Source of the DNA: Sanchytrium tribonematis
Taxonomy: Eukaryota > Sanchytriomycota > Sanchytriomycetes > Sanchytriales > Sanchytriaceae
Assembly (NCBI GenBank): GCA_018985235.1
Contig: JADGIG010000114.1
Span: forward strand, 1 to 18,417
Length of the DNA stretch: 18,417 nucleotides
Direction: 5' to 3'
Both the position numbers and the translations under genes were made by a program. Shown here piece after piece: positions 8,048 through 14,753 of the stretch. Below the pieces are notes generated by a model. The model had not been told where the DNA came from. It was given only the letters and a program-made list of their open reading frames with translations, and did not search any database. The stretch's first letter is position 1. Every line of letters starts with the position of its first letter.

Positions 8048-8053
8048 TTTAAT
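8048..8053 (-). terminator. ATTAAA overlapping the OSH4 stop codon
   Basis: On the minus strand the gene ends TTA TGATTAAA: the A of the TGA stop is the first base of ATTAAA. On the other strand BUD23 ends TTAGTAAA, an AGTAAA variant at 8039-8044. The two convergent genes therefore share a 12-bp gap, with both presumed signals touching the stops. Confidence 0.4.
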
Positions 8054-9114
8054 CATAAACATTTCCAGGTACCAATGGATATCAAGTCATTGATTTTTGA
8101 AATTGATTTTAATCGATGTACCAATGCTATCATCACAGCGTCATCTTTGTCTTCACAAAACTTTAGTAAATTTGGACTCCAGTCTAAATTTGTACTTATT
8201 CTCTTCTTTTTGTTACTCCGTTGGTCATTTTCAATTTTGTTTTTAAACTCCGTAGCAAGTTTATAATTTTGAGATCTCAGAGCTTGAGTAGTGGGTCCCC
8301 AAATTTTGTATGTATTGTAAACACTTTCACTGTCGACAGCTACGATTTCAGACGCTTTATCGTTCTCGACGCTAAAAAATGCCTGCGGAATTCCATTTAA
8401 ATATTGTAACGTAGACTCTTTCGTCCAATTACCTTCTATTTTGCCAAATTCTGCATTTTTTTCATCAAAAAGTTTACAGTTATATAAAAAGTAATCTCCA
8501 CTAAAATATCCTTTGCCAAAAAATTCAAAATCTGCTGTAAATCCAGATTTGCTTACAACATAAACATGGTCTAATATTTCAAAATAAGGACTAATCTGGT
8601 ATAGCCCTCTCATCAACAGATGTGGTAGACTAATTAGATAAACATCATCTTTGACATTTATAACAATTCTCCCACTGGGAACAATATCGACGTGCGTACC
8701 TTTAAAGGTCGTGTAAGGTTGAATGTGACCATTTAAAGTCAAATTTTCGCCACATTTGATCTCAAAAGCAGTCACAGGTGGGTGATGAGAAACTTGTTCT
8801 GTGAAAATCTCGCATCTACCTGCTTTTGCTAAATATTGTTCACCTAAAACTGGGTTGTATGGCTTTTTTTCATAACCTCTACTCGCATAACTTCCATGAA
8901 GTGTCGACAAGAACCATTTGCAAACAGCAACTATTCTTTCTTTCGGATCGTTCAATTCTGAAATGTTTTCAAGTAATTCAGGATGGTCCATCCAATATTT
9001 CGAATACTCTGTCATTGAGTATCCATTAAGCAGCACTGAGGGTGCACTCACTTGACTCAGATCGCCCACAACAGACTTCAAACTCCTCAGAAAATCTAGA
9101 AGCTGCTCACTCAT
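8053..9114 (-). CDS. Oxysterol-binding-protein-related lipid transfer protein (OSH4/KES1 type)
   Basis: Soluble sterol/PI4P exchanger at Golgi, ER and plasma-membrane contacts. The 353 residues are only the ORD domain; yeast Kes1 has 434. A lid-like N-terminus (about 1-28, LSQVSAPSVLL) precedes YSKYWMDHPELL. The core has KKPYNPVLGE at 83-92 and the family signature EQVSHHPP at 106-113, whose His pair holds the PI4P phosphate. GYFSG follows, then K291-x3-E295-x3-R299, equal to the K336/E340/R344 triad of yeast Kes1. All PI4P-binding residues are kept, so PI4P exchange is likely. No PH domain, ankyrin repeats, FFAT motif or membrane segment is present. ATG 9114 matches the Kes1 N-terminus. Sterol versus PI4P-only ligand cannot be decided by eye. 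Confidence 0.93.
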   Translation of the reverse strand: MSEQLLDFLRSLKSVVGDLSQVSAPSVLLNGYSMTEYSKYWMDHPELLENISELNDPKERIVAVCKWFLSTLHGSYASRGYEKKPYNPVLGEQYLAKAGRCEIFTEQVSHHPPVTAFEIKCGENLTLNGHIQPYTTFKGTHVDIVPSGRIVINVKDDVYLISLPHLLMRGLYQISPYFEILDHVYVVSKSGFTADFEFFGKGYFSGDYFLYNCKLFDEKNAEFGKIEGNWTKESTLQYLNGIPQAFFSVENDKASEIVAVDSESVYNTYKIWGPTTQALRSQNYKLATEFKNKIENDQRSNKKKRISTNLDWSPNLLKFCEDKDDAVMIALVHRLKSISKINDLISIGTWKCL

Positions 9115-9162
9115 TTGTTTGAAAACTTTAAAGGAGTAAGCACAAAATCCTACAAATCATCT

Positions 9163-9168
9163 TTTATT
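9163..9168 (-). terminator. AATAAA poly(A) signal of the PEX12-like gene
   Basis: AATAAA lies 53 nt past the TGA of the PEX12-like gene, inside the 107-bp gap before OSH4 on the same strand. This is a conventional placement, unlike the stop-overlapping signals elsewhere in the window. Confidence 0.45.
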
Positions 9169-9221
9169 CAGACCAATAATCAAGAAATAAACAAACTAAA
9201 ACTACAGGGAGTGTGATCCTG

Positions 9222-9812
9222 TCAGGCATGGATTTGCAAGCAAACATAGCATGACCCATCAACTTCCATATTAATATTGGTTCGTCCACAATATTTACAA
9301 CCGCTTGTCAAAACCTTATTTCTTTTCAGCTTTTTCAAGTGCTCAATTACCCAATATATCAGAGGCACTAAAAGTGTTACCAATTTGTAATAATTTTCGG
9401 TTATAAATTGGTGGCTATTGACCACCATTCCAAGACTATACCCAGTGAAGTCTAATTTTGAGTGAACAAATAGATGCGGTAAAGCTATTGCATGTCCAAT
9501 GCCAGCAACACTGGACAACAAGCAAAACATGTCTAGAAAATTTGACAATTTGTACAATGGACGAATAAATTCTCTTCCTTTATAAATATGTACAAGAGTC
9601 TGTATAGACCTGATTAAGATGTATCGCTTAAATCCGGAGGTCCAACGTAAGCCAAAACAATTTTCTACGACGCTATTCTTGTTCAAATAAAACAATAACC
9701 AAACAAAAGGTTCCATAAACTTCAATTTGGGAGCTTCCTCAATATATTTTTCGTAGTGTTCAGATAATTGATGCTCGAATCTTTCAGCCAAAAATGCGAC
9801 TGCTGCCATCAT
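9222..9812 (-). CDS. PEX12: Probable reduced peroxin PEX12 (peroxisomal RING-complex subunit)
   Basis: PEX2, PEX10 and PEX12 form the peroxisomal ubiquitin-ligase channel that recycles PEX5. The 196 residues show PEX12-like traits: YLNKNSVVENCFGLRW (42-57) parallels the family pattern YLx3Sx3ENFYGLKR. Hydrophobic helices follow at about 88-112 and 142-158. The tail CKYCGRTNINM...CYVC fits the first half of the PEX12 RING (CxxC-[KR]-T-x2-N...CYxC). The protein then stops, so only four zinc-ligand cysteines are present and the second half of the RING is missing. Human PEX12 has 359 residues, so this copy is about half size. PEX2 is the main alternative. The start ATG ATG 9812-9807 is 41 bp from the divergent CDF gene, leaving no space for a missing upstream exon. 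Confidence 0.6.
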   Translation of the reverse strand: MMAAVAFLAERFEHQLSEHYEKYIEEAPKLKFMEPFVWLLFYLNKNSVVENCFGLRWTSGFKRYILIRSIQTLVHIYKGREFIRPLYKLSNFLDMFCLLSSVAGIGHAIALPHLFVHSKLDFTGYSLGMVVNSHQFITENYYKLVTLLVPLIYWVIEHLKKLKRNKVLTSGCKYCGRTNINMEVDGSCYVCLQIHA

Positions 9813-9853
9813 TTAGAGATATTTGAGGGAGAACTTTGTAAAACAAGATTTAA
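9813..9853. promoter_or_regulatory. 41-bp divergent intergenic region, PEX12-like / CDF transporter
   Basis: The complete space between two head-to-head ATGs is 41 bp, A/T-rich, with no recognisable element. It is too short for two separate conventional promoters plus leaders. Promoter elements probably extend into one or both coding regions, or both leaders are nearly absent. Confidence 0.5.
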
Positions 9854-10945
9854 ATGCACCCACCTTTAATCTTTACACCGAATGAACATGTTAAAAGATC
9901 TCAAGACCTGCAAACTAGAAACAAAAAAGTGATAGAGTTTTACAAAGATCAAAATGAAGTTCTGAAGAGATATGATAAACTCTTACAAAAGTTAAATTAT
10001 AAAGATTTAGAAGTGGATGAAGAACGAATCGCTAATAGAGATCATGCAAAGTACTTGATTTATGTCTCGTTTGTTGTGACTGTCACTATATTTGTGGGTA
10101 TGATCATTTTAGCCATTACTTCGAAATCTATCAGCATTTTGGCAGCATCGTTGGATGCCATGCTTGATTTAGTGAGCAATTCGATTTTATTTTTGACTCA
10201 CAGAGTTATGGCTAAGAAGAACTTCTATAACTACCCAATTGGTAGAAGTAGAGTTGAAAATATAGGTATTATTTTATATTCAAGCGTGATGTCAACATTT
10301 GCAATTCAAGTAATGGTCGAAGCCATTAAAAAATTCATCGCAATTGGAAATCATGAGAATGTTGACTTGAATTTGGCGCTAGACCCATTCACCATTGGAA
10401 TGCTGATATACGTTGTCGTGATAAAAACCGGACTATATTTTATATGTCTCAGATACGCTAAAGTTTCTAAATCAGCAGAAACATTAGCAATTGATCACCG
10501 TAATGATTTAATGTTTAATATTCTCAGTTTTGCTATGGGATTCGCTGCGTATTACAGCAATCAGTACTTTTTGGATCCCCTTGGAGGTATGTTATTAAGT
10601 TTGTTTATTTTGGTCAGTTGGGCCAAACTGGGACTTGAACAAATTGCTGTTGTAACTGGAAAGGCTGCAGATAAGAAATTTATCAACGAGATTACATTCT
10701 TAGTATGTCACTTTGACACACTTATTTTACAGATAGATACTGTCAGATGTTATCATTTAAGTGATAATTATTTGGTTGAAGTAGATATTGTTATGGCTCC
10801 TGATCTTCCTTTAAAGACTGCTCACGATGTGGGACAAAGTCTTCAAGATTTTCTAGAAGAATGCCCTGGAGTCGAAAGGGCATATGTGCACTTGGATTGG
10901 GAAGTGGAACATAAAATAGAGCATCAATTTAATCTTAACAAATAA
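9854..10945 (+). CDS. Cation diffusion facilitator transporter, Mn-type DxxxD motif
   Basis: Proton-coupled divalent-metal exporter of the CDF family, likely on the vacuole, Golgi or mitochondria. The 363 residues have the usual build: a cytosolic N-terminus with FYKDQNEVLKRY at 29-40 (the Y/F-x3-Q-N segment of the fungal/plant Mn-CDF group), six helices at about 66-88, 93-117, 134-154, 178-200, 208-234 and 238-262, and a cytosolic C-terminal domain (275-350) with YHLSDNYLVEVDIVM and AYVHLDWE. The transport site is D101-x3-D105 in helix 2 and D214-x3-D218 (DHRND) in helix 5. Zinc-type CDFs usually have His in these sites, so the all-Asp site points to Mn2+ (possibly Fe2+). YPIGRSRVE marks helix 3. 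The start is supported by the conserved N-terminal segment. It converges on the MICAL-type gene with a 5-bp gap. Confidence 0.93.
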   Translation: MHPPLIFTPNEHVKRSQDLQTRNKKVIEFYKDQNEVLKRYDKLLQKLNYKDLEVDEERIANRDHAKYLIYVSFVVTVTIFVGMIILAITSKSISILAASLDAMLDLVSNSILFLTHRVMAKKNFYNYPIGRSRVENIGIILYSSVMSTFAIQVMVEAIKKFIAIGNHENVDLNLALDPFTIGMLIYVVVIKTGLYFICLRYAKVSKSAETLAIDHRNDLMFNILSFAMGFAAYYSNQYFLDPLGGMLLSLFILVSWAKLGLEQIAVVTGKAADKKFINEITFLVCHFDTLILQIDTVRCYHLSDNYLVEVDIVMAPDLPLKTAHDVGQSLQDFLEECPGVERAYVHLDWEVEHKIEHQFNLNK

Positions 10946-10950
10946 TTAAT

Positions 10951-12582
10951 TTATAATTTTAAACCGTAAGCATCTCTAAACCTTTGGGGTATTGAAGACA
11001 CAACGGCCTTATTTTCAACATCGTTCATGTGAATACTTCTTGTGAGATCGGGAGAATACCTTGTCATGGGATCTGCAGTCCATTTGCCGCTCTGCACCGA
11101 TAACTTTGAAAATGTTTTCCATTCTAATAAACGAAAGCAATATCTTCTTTCACGTTCGACTTCCTCTTTGTCTATACCTAAAGCCAGCTGATGAGCGCTC
11201 CAAACAGCGTCTAAAGAATTGTGAAAACCTCTATTCACCCCTAGACCTTGAGGCCAATACGGATTCTGAAGTGCATCTCCAATAGGTAGAATTAAAACAT
11301 CGCTTTCCCACTTTAAAGGTTGCACGCAGACTCCTTTGCAGGAAAAATCAAAAGCTTGCACACCGTTTCTGTCGCAGATTGGAGCAGAATCCGGGACACC
11401 CGCCGACTGCGCTAAGATTCTTCCAAGATCTCTCAGTTTCTGGAAATCCATGTTGTCTTTGATTAATGTATCCTTAACTTTTGCAAAAACATCCCTAACG
11501 ACACCAAAATTTCTTAATGTAGCAAGTTTTGTTGTAGCAGCAATAAAATGAATTTGATTGCCCCGCATATACTCCATATTTTCGAGATCGACTCCGAGCT
11601 CGATAAGTCTACCCAAAGGACCTTTTTTCCAATCTGCAGAGGCCCTCCATACCTGAAATTCATCCAGTTGCCTTTCTTCCTTTGTAGGATTTGAAGAAAA
11701 CTCTAAGTTTACAACAATTCCAATTGCTTCGCTGTATTTTGCTACTTTTCTGTCAAATCCTAGCCTTCGTATCAAACGTGAGGATTCTCCTTCTGCTATC
11801 AACAAAGTATTAAAGTCGACCAGAGTTGATTTTTTTAGATAATCTGCGTCCGATTCCCTCAGGACTGGCGATTTGAATATGGCAGAGTCCTCTGATATGG
11901 CCTTTTCGAAAAAATCAACTTTTGAAGTTTGTTCTAATTTGTCAGTGTCAGTTTCACACGGTTTTAACGCAAGCTCATTCGTTTCTATCATGGGATTTTG
12001 AAGATAGGCTCTGGCTGCTTCTGAAGGCAATGCCCAAATACAATAATTCGAAGAATTTGTAAAACTTGGATGCAGTATTCCACAGACGCCTTCTCCAAAG
12101 TTAACTGTGACACCGAACAGCAAGCACACTTTAAGAAGGCACAATTGAATTTCTCGCGTGCCAAGATGTAGCAATCCGTGGGATTTAAATCCAGGTACAA
12201 ATATATTTAAACCAAAGCCCATCATGTCATCCACAGTTGCCTGCCAAGTTTTCAGAATATTGTGCCTAGAACAGGAACTTCGAAGCTCGATTAAGGTCAC
12301 ATGATGACCTAATAAAGCAAGTTCTACTGCAGCTCGTAGTCCACAAGGACCAGCACCACTAACAACGACTTTGCTTTTTGTTTTAATACTATCTGAATTG
12401 TATCTTTTGTCTAATGTACTAAATAATTGTTTGTGTTTAAATGGAAGGCTGGGCAAAATGCCATTTCTTATTGAAACGTAACCAGTTCCACCAGATACTT
12501 CTTTGACTTTTTCAAAAGCTTCAATTGTTGGAATTGCGTCATTTGCATTGATAAACTCTTCAAATAAAATTTTAACAACCAT
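10951..12582 (-). CDS. MICAL-type FAD monooxygenase, stand-alone catalytic domain
   Basis: MICAL enzymes are NADPH/FAD monooxygenases that oxidise actin Met44/Met47 and take filaments apart. The 543 residues follow the MICAL monooxygenase domain from end to end: LFEEFINAN...TIEAF at the start, LDKRY near 57-61, FAD GxGxxG as GAGPCGLRAAVELALLG at 76-92, then IELRSSCSRHNILKTW and TREIQLCLLKVCLLFGV. The second FAD motif IGDALQNPYWPQGLGVNRGF is at 434-453 and DPMTRYSPDL near the end. There are no CH, LIM or coiled-coil parts, so the protein is the catalytic domain alone. A polar insertion at about 187-252 is not in animal MICALs. MICAL is best known from animals; I infer possible actin or other redox substrates. 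It lies 23 bp after ALKBH7 in tandem. An ATTAAA is found 17 nt past the stop. Confidence 0.88.
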   Translation of the reverse strand: MVVKILFEEFINANDAIPTIEAFEKVKEVSGGTGYVSIRNGILPSLPFKHKQLFSTLDKRYNSDSIKTKSKVVVSGAGPCGLRAAVELALLGHHVTLIELRSSCSRHNILKTWQATVDDMMGFGLNIFVPGFKSHGLLHLGTREIQLCLLKVCLLFGVTVNFGEGVCGILHPSFTNSSNYCIWALPSEAARAYLQNPMIETNELALKPCETDTDKLEQTSKVDFFEKAISEDSAIFKSPVLRESDADYLKKSTLVDFNTLLIAEGESSRLIRRLGFDRKVAKYSEAIGIVVNLEFSSNPTKEERQLDEFQVWRASADWKKGPLGRLIELGVDLENMEYMRGNQIHFIAATTKLATLRNFGVVRDVFAKVKDTLIKDNMDFQKLRDLGRILAQSAGVPDSAPICDRNGVQAFDFSCKGVCVQPLKWESDVLILPIGDALQNPYWPQGLGVNRGFHNSLDAVWSAHQLALGIDKEEVERERRYCFRLLEWKTFSKLSVQSGKWTADPMTRYSPDLTRSIHMNDVENKAVVSSIPQRFRDAYGLKL

Positions 12583-12605
12583 AATCGTTTCAGATTATCT
12601 CCACA

Positions 12606-13187
12606 TCATGTTGGATTTCTCATTAAAATGCTAATCCTTCTTTTATTTTCCAACTTCCATTCACTGGGAAAATTAATATCATATTTTCTATAAAGCGCGT
12701 GTTGAAAATATTTTCTAACATTTCCATGCTGGATGTATAAAGAATATCTTGGCAAATATGCATAAAATTCATCAATTTCAAATTGGTATTCTGTCTCCTT
12801 TTTAAAATGCATAACAGAATTACTCAATAGACTTAGTCCGCAAATATGAGGTCCTGCGTAGTGATCTAAGTGATGCTTAATGAAGCCGTCAGTTTGCAAG
12901 TCTAGTATATGGAAATCCTGCCATTTTAAATGAAACCTATTCAAAGTGTCCATAATCTTATCTTTAAGTGGCATTTCTTTAGTTAAGCATTCCCTGTAGT
13001 TTGATATCACAGTGTCAAAATGGGCTGGTTCGTAACTGAACTTTTTCAACTTTGCATTTGCAAAATCGACCAGAATCTTTTCATCGTGATCATCTATAAA
13101 ATCTGGAATGATTTGAATATCGAGATTGTCGTTAATATTTTTAGTAGGTGAGTATATAAATTTTAGGCGTTTTAAAACTTTTAACAT
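12606..13187 (-). CDS. ALKBH7: ALKBH7-type 2-oxoglutarate/Fe(II) dioxygenase (mitochondrial AlkB homologue)
   Basis: Mitochondrial AlkB-family enzyme; in mammals ALKBH7 acts in programmed necrosis and demethylates mitochondrial pre-tRNA. The 193 residues align throughout with human ALKBH7: an IPDFIDDHDEKIL opening, YRECLTKEM, ILDLQTDGFIKHHLDHYAG with iron ligands H106 and D108, GLSLLSNSVMHF, YSLYIQHG, distal iron ligand H163 in YFQHALYR, and 2-OG-binding arginines in KRRISILMR (182-190). The first 20 residues (MLKVLKRLKFIYSPTKN) are basic and amphipathic without acids, a good presequence. Like ALKBH7 it lacks the nucleotide-recognition lid of nucleic-acid AlkBs, as judged from its short N-terminus. 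The start is ATG 13187. Only 23 bp separate its stop from the MICAL-type ATG, and no AATAAA is seen there. Confidence 0.9.
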   Translation of the reverse strand: MLKVLKRLKFIYSPTKNINDNLDIQIIPDFIDDHDEKILVDFANAKLKKFSYEPAHFDTVISNYRECLTKEMPLKDKIMDTLNRFHLKWQDFHILDLQTDGFIKHHLDHYAGPHICGLSLLSNSVMHFKKETEYQFEIDEFYAYLPRYSLYIQHGNVRKYFQHALYRKYDINFPSEWKLENKRRISILMRNPT

Positions 13188-13254
13188 TTCTGTATCTGTT
13201 TGAAATATCCCTTGTCACTCTATGAAAAATACAAATGCAGATTCCAAATTTAAA

Positions 13255-13260
13255 TTTATT
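13255..13260 (-). terminator. AATAAA poly(A) signal of the cysteine synthase gene
   Basis: AATAAA lies 16 nt past the TAA of the cysteine synthase gene, in the 89-bp gap before ALKBH7 on the same strand. The stop itself also reads CATAAA, a weak variant. Confidence 0.45.
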
Positions 13261-13276
13261 ATTGAGCGTGATTTCT

Positions 13277-14422
13277 TTATGGATAGATTATATATTTTCT
13301 GTATTTTTGAGGAATAATACTGTATAGGTTTTTAGACTCAAGCCATTTTTTGGAAAATAAGCGAGACTGATATTTATGTCCAGTATCACACAATATTGTC
13401 ACTATTCTGTGACCTGGTCCTAACATTTTCGCGACTTTTGTAGCCGCAACAATGTTCATTGCAGAAGAAGCACCAACTAGAATCCCTTCTTCATCAATCA
13501 GTCTGAATACCATTAAAATGGTTTCCTCATCTGGTATATGAACAGAATCATCGATTAAATGAAAACCCTCTGCAAGGTTATTGGTTATTCTACCTTGACC
13601 AATGCCTTCTGTTATTGAGTTTGTGCCTACTGGTGACACATTTAATCCTCTGGATTTTACAGCATTAAATAAGCAAGCCCCGGGTGGATCTGCAAGAACA
13701 ATTCTTGTATATGGACTATTTTGTTTTATGTATTTGGCTACTCCTGCCAAGGTTCCACCACTTCCAGTCCCACAAACAAATGCGCTTAAATTGTGAGATT
13801 TGTATTTGCGTATGACATATTCCATTGGAGAAAAGGTACCTTTATAATATTCAGGCGTGCCGTCTTGTTTGAAAATTGCAGGCTGATACATCGGTGAAAA
13901 TTCAGCACAATTTCGAAGAATTTCCGGACCAGTTGTCTCATAATGGGCCTTCGTATTGGCAGTATTATCGAATTGGTCCGTCCAAAAATGATGTTTGTTA
14001 ATTTTGGCATAATTCATAGCTTGTTTGTTGTAATTCAAAGGGTCTGCAAATGGTTTTACCGGAACTGGATATACCTGAGCTCCCAATAATTTTAAAATAT
14101 CTACTTTCTCTTGACTTTGAGTGTTTGGCATGAACATTACAGCATTAAATCCTTTTGACCTACAAAGGTGCAAAAGTGCAATTGCAGTATTACCAGCACT
14201 ACCTTCGACAATGGTGACGTCTTTTGGTTTTAAATGCGCATTATCAGGACTTTTTAATTTTTTTTCAACGTCCATAAGTAAATACTTGGCTGCTCGGTCT
14301 TTAACGCTTCCGCATGGATTCATAAATTCGCACTTGGCCAATATTTCACATTGTGTTTCTTTAAAAAGAGATTGTAATCGAACTAAGGAAGTATTGCCAA
14401 TTAAATGTGTGAGTAGACTCAT
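13277..14422 (-). CDS. Cysteine synthase 2-like PLP enzyme (O-acetylserine sulfhydrylase fold)
   Basis: Fold-type II PLP enzyme that makes cysteine from an activated serine and sulfide; relative of yeast Mcy1 (YGR012W) and fungal cysteine synthase 2. The 381 residues start directly at the domain: LIGNTSLVRLQSL. The PLP lysine is K41 in NPCGSVKDRAA (35-45). Substrate loop EGSAGNTAIAL is at 73-83, phosphate-binding GTGSGGT at 218-224, and TEGIGQGRI and ILCDTGHKY come later. No CBS pair or heme domain is present, so it is not a cystathionine beta-synthase of animal type. Yeast Mcy1 carries a membrane anchor; none is seen here. A stretch of about 40 residues (170-210) replaces the usual short GPEIWEQTGGKVD segment. 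It starts 13 bp after the complex I subunit gene, in tandem. Confidence 0.88.
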   Translation of the reverse strand: MSLLTHLIGNTSLVRLQSLFKETQCEILAKCEFMNPCGSVKDRAAKYLLMDVEKKLKSPDNAHLKPKDVTIVEGSAGNTAIALLHLCRSKGFNAVMFMPNTQSQEKVDILKLLGAQVYPVPVKPFADPLNYNKQAMNYAKINKHHFWTDQFDNTANTKAHYETTGPEILRNCAEFSPMYQPAIFKQDGTPEYYKGTFSPMEYVIRKYKSHNLSAFVCGTGSGGTLAGVAKYIKQNSPYTRIVLADPPGACLFNAVKSRGLNVSPVGTNSITEGIGQGRITNNLAEGFHLIDDSVHIPDEETILMVFRLIDEEGILVGASSAMNIVAATKVAKMLGPGHRIVTILCDTGHKYQSRLFSKKWLESKNLYSIIPQKYRKYIIYP

Positions 14423-14435
14423 GTATTATAATCCC

Positions 14436-14624
14436 CTATTTATTATCTTCATATCCATTTAGTCCAGAAAAACGACTTTCTGGAAGCGGATATCCATGTG
14501 GAATTGGAAATTTCTTATGGTCTTTAAAATTAAATGAAAAAACTGCAATCACTGGTGCCGCAAGGCCCAGAACTGTCGCAACAGATGCCACAGGATATTT
14601 GAAGACGAATTGACGAAGAGACAT
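14436..14624 (-). CDS. Small single-helix complex I subunit (NDUFA3 / fungal 9.5-kDa type)
   Basis: Sixty-two residues with one membrane helix at about 11-33 (PVASVATVLGLAAPVIAVFS). It is followed by the Pro-rich tail FPIPHGYPLPESRFSGLNGYED. That tail fits the fungal 9.5-kDa complex I accessory subunit, which ends in a YPxP...R...GYDD-like pattern after one helix, and is the counterpart of animal NDUFA3. Assignment rests on length, topology and tail only. The N-terminus MSLRQFVFKYP is short and basic, as usual for accessory subunits without a cleaved presequence. The last two codons (AAT AAA) form AATAAA just before TAG, and the next gene starts 13 bp later. If right, the organism has respiratory complex I. 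It is divergent from the mitochondrial release factor gene. Confidence 0.62.
   Translation of the reverse strand: MSLRQFVFKYPVASVATVLGLAAPVIAVFSFNFKDHKKFPIPHGYPLPESRFSGLNGYEDNK
14439..14444 (-). terminator. AATAAA formed by the last two codons of the complex I subunit gene
   Basis: The codons Asn-Lys (AAT AAA) directly before the TAG stop spell AATAAA on the minus strand. The next ATG is 13 bp past the stop, so any cleavage site would lie in or beyond the next start codon. Confidence 0.45.
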
Positions 14625-14753
14625 CGAAACAGGGATCTCTCACTTTTAATTTCATTTAGAAAACCTTTGAATTTGTTAATAATCGTTCATTTCTTTAATT
14701 TGTCAAGTATTTATTATGGTTATTGAAACTTCAAAGAAATTGTATTCAGGAGA
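14625..14753. promoter_or_regulatory. Divergent promoter region, complex I subunit / mitochondrial RF1
   Basis: 129 bp of A/T-rich DNA between two head-to-head genes for mitochondrial proteins. No motif is recognised with confidence. An in-frame TGA upstream of ATG 14754 closes the release-factor frame. Confidence 0.45.

Noticed and set aside
11827-12024. Intron in the MICAL-type gene explaining the extra residues
   Set aside because: The frame stays open through the segment, codon use looks normal, and I found no convincing GT...AG pair with a branch site that would keep the frame.
13277-14422. Cystathionine beta-synthase
   Set aside because: There is no heme-binding N-terminus or CBS-domain pair, and the protein starts directly at the cysteine-synthase-type domain.
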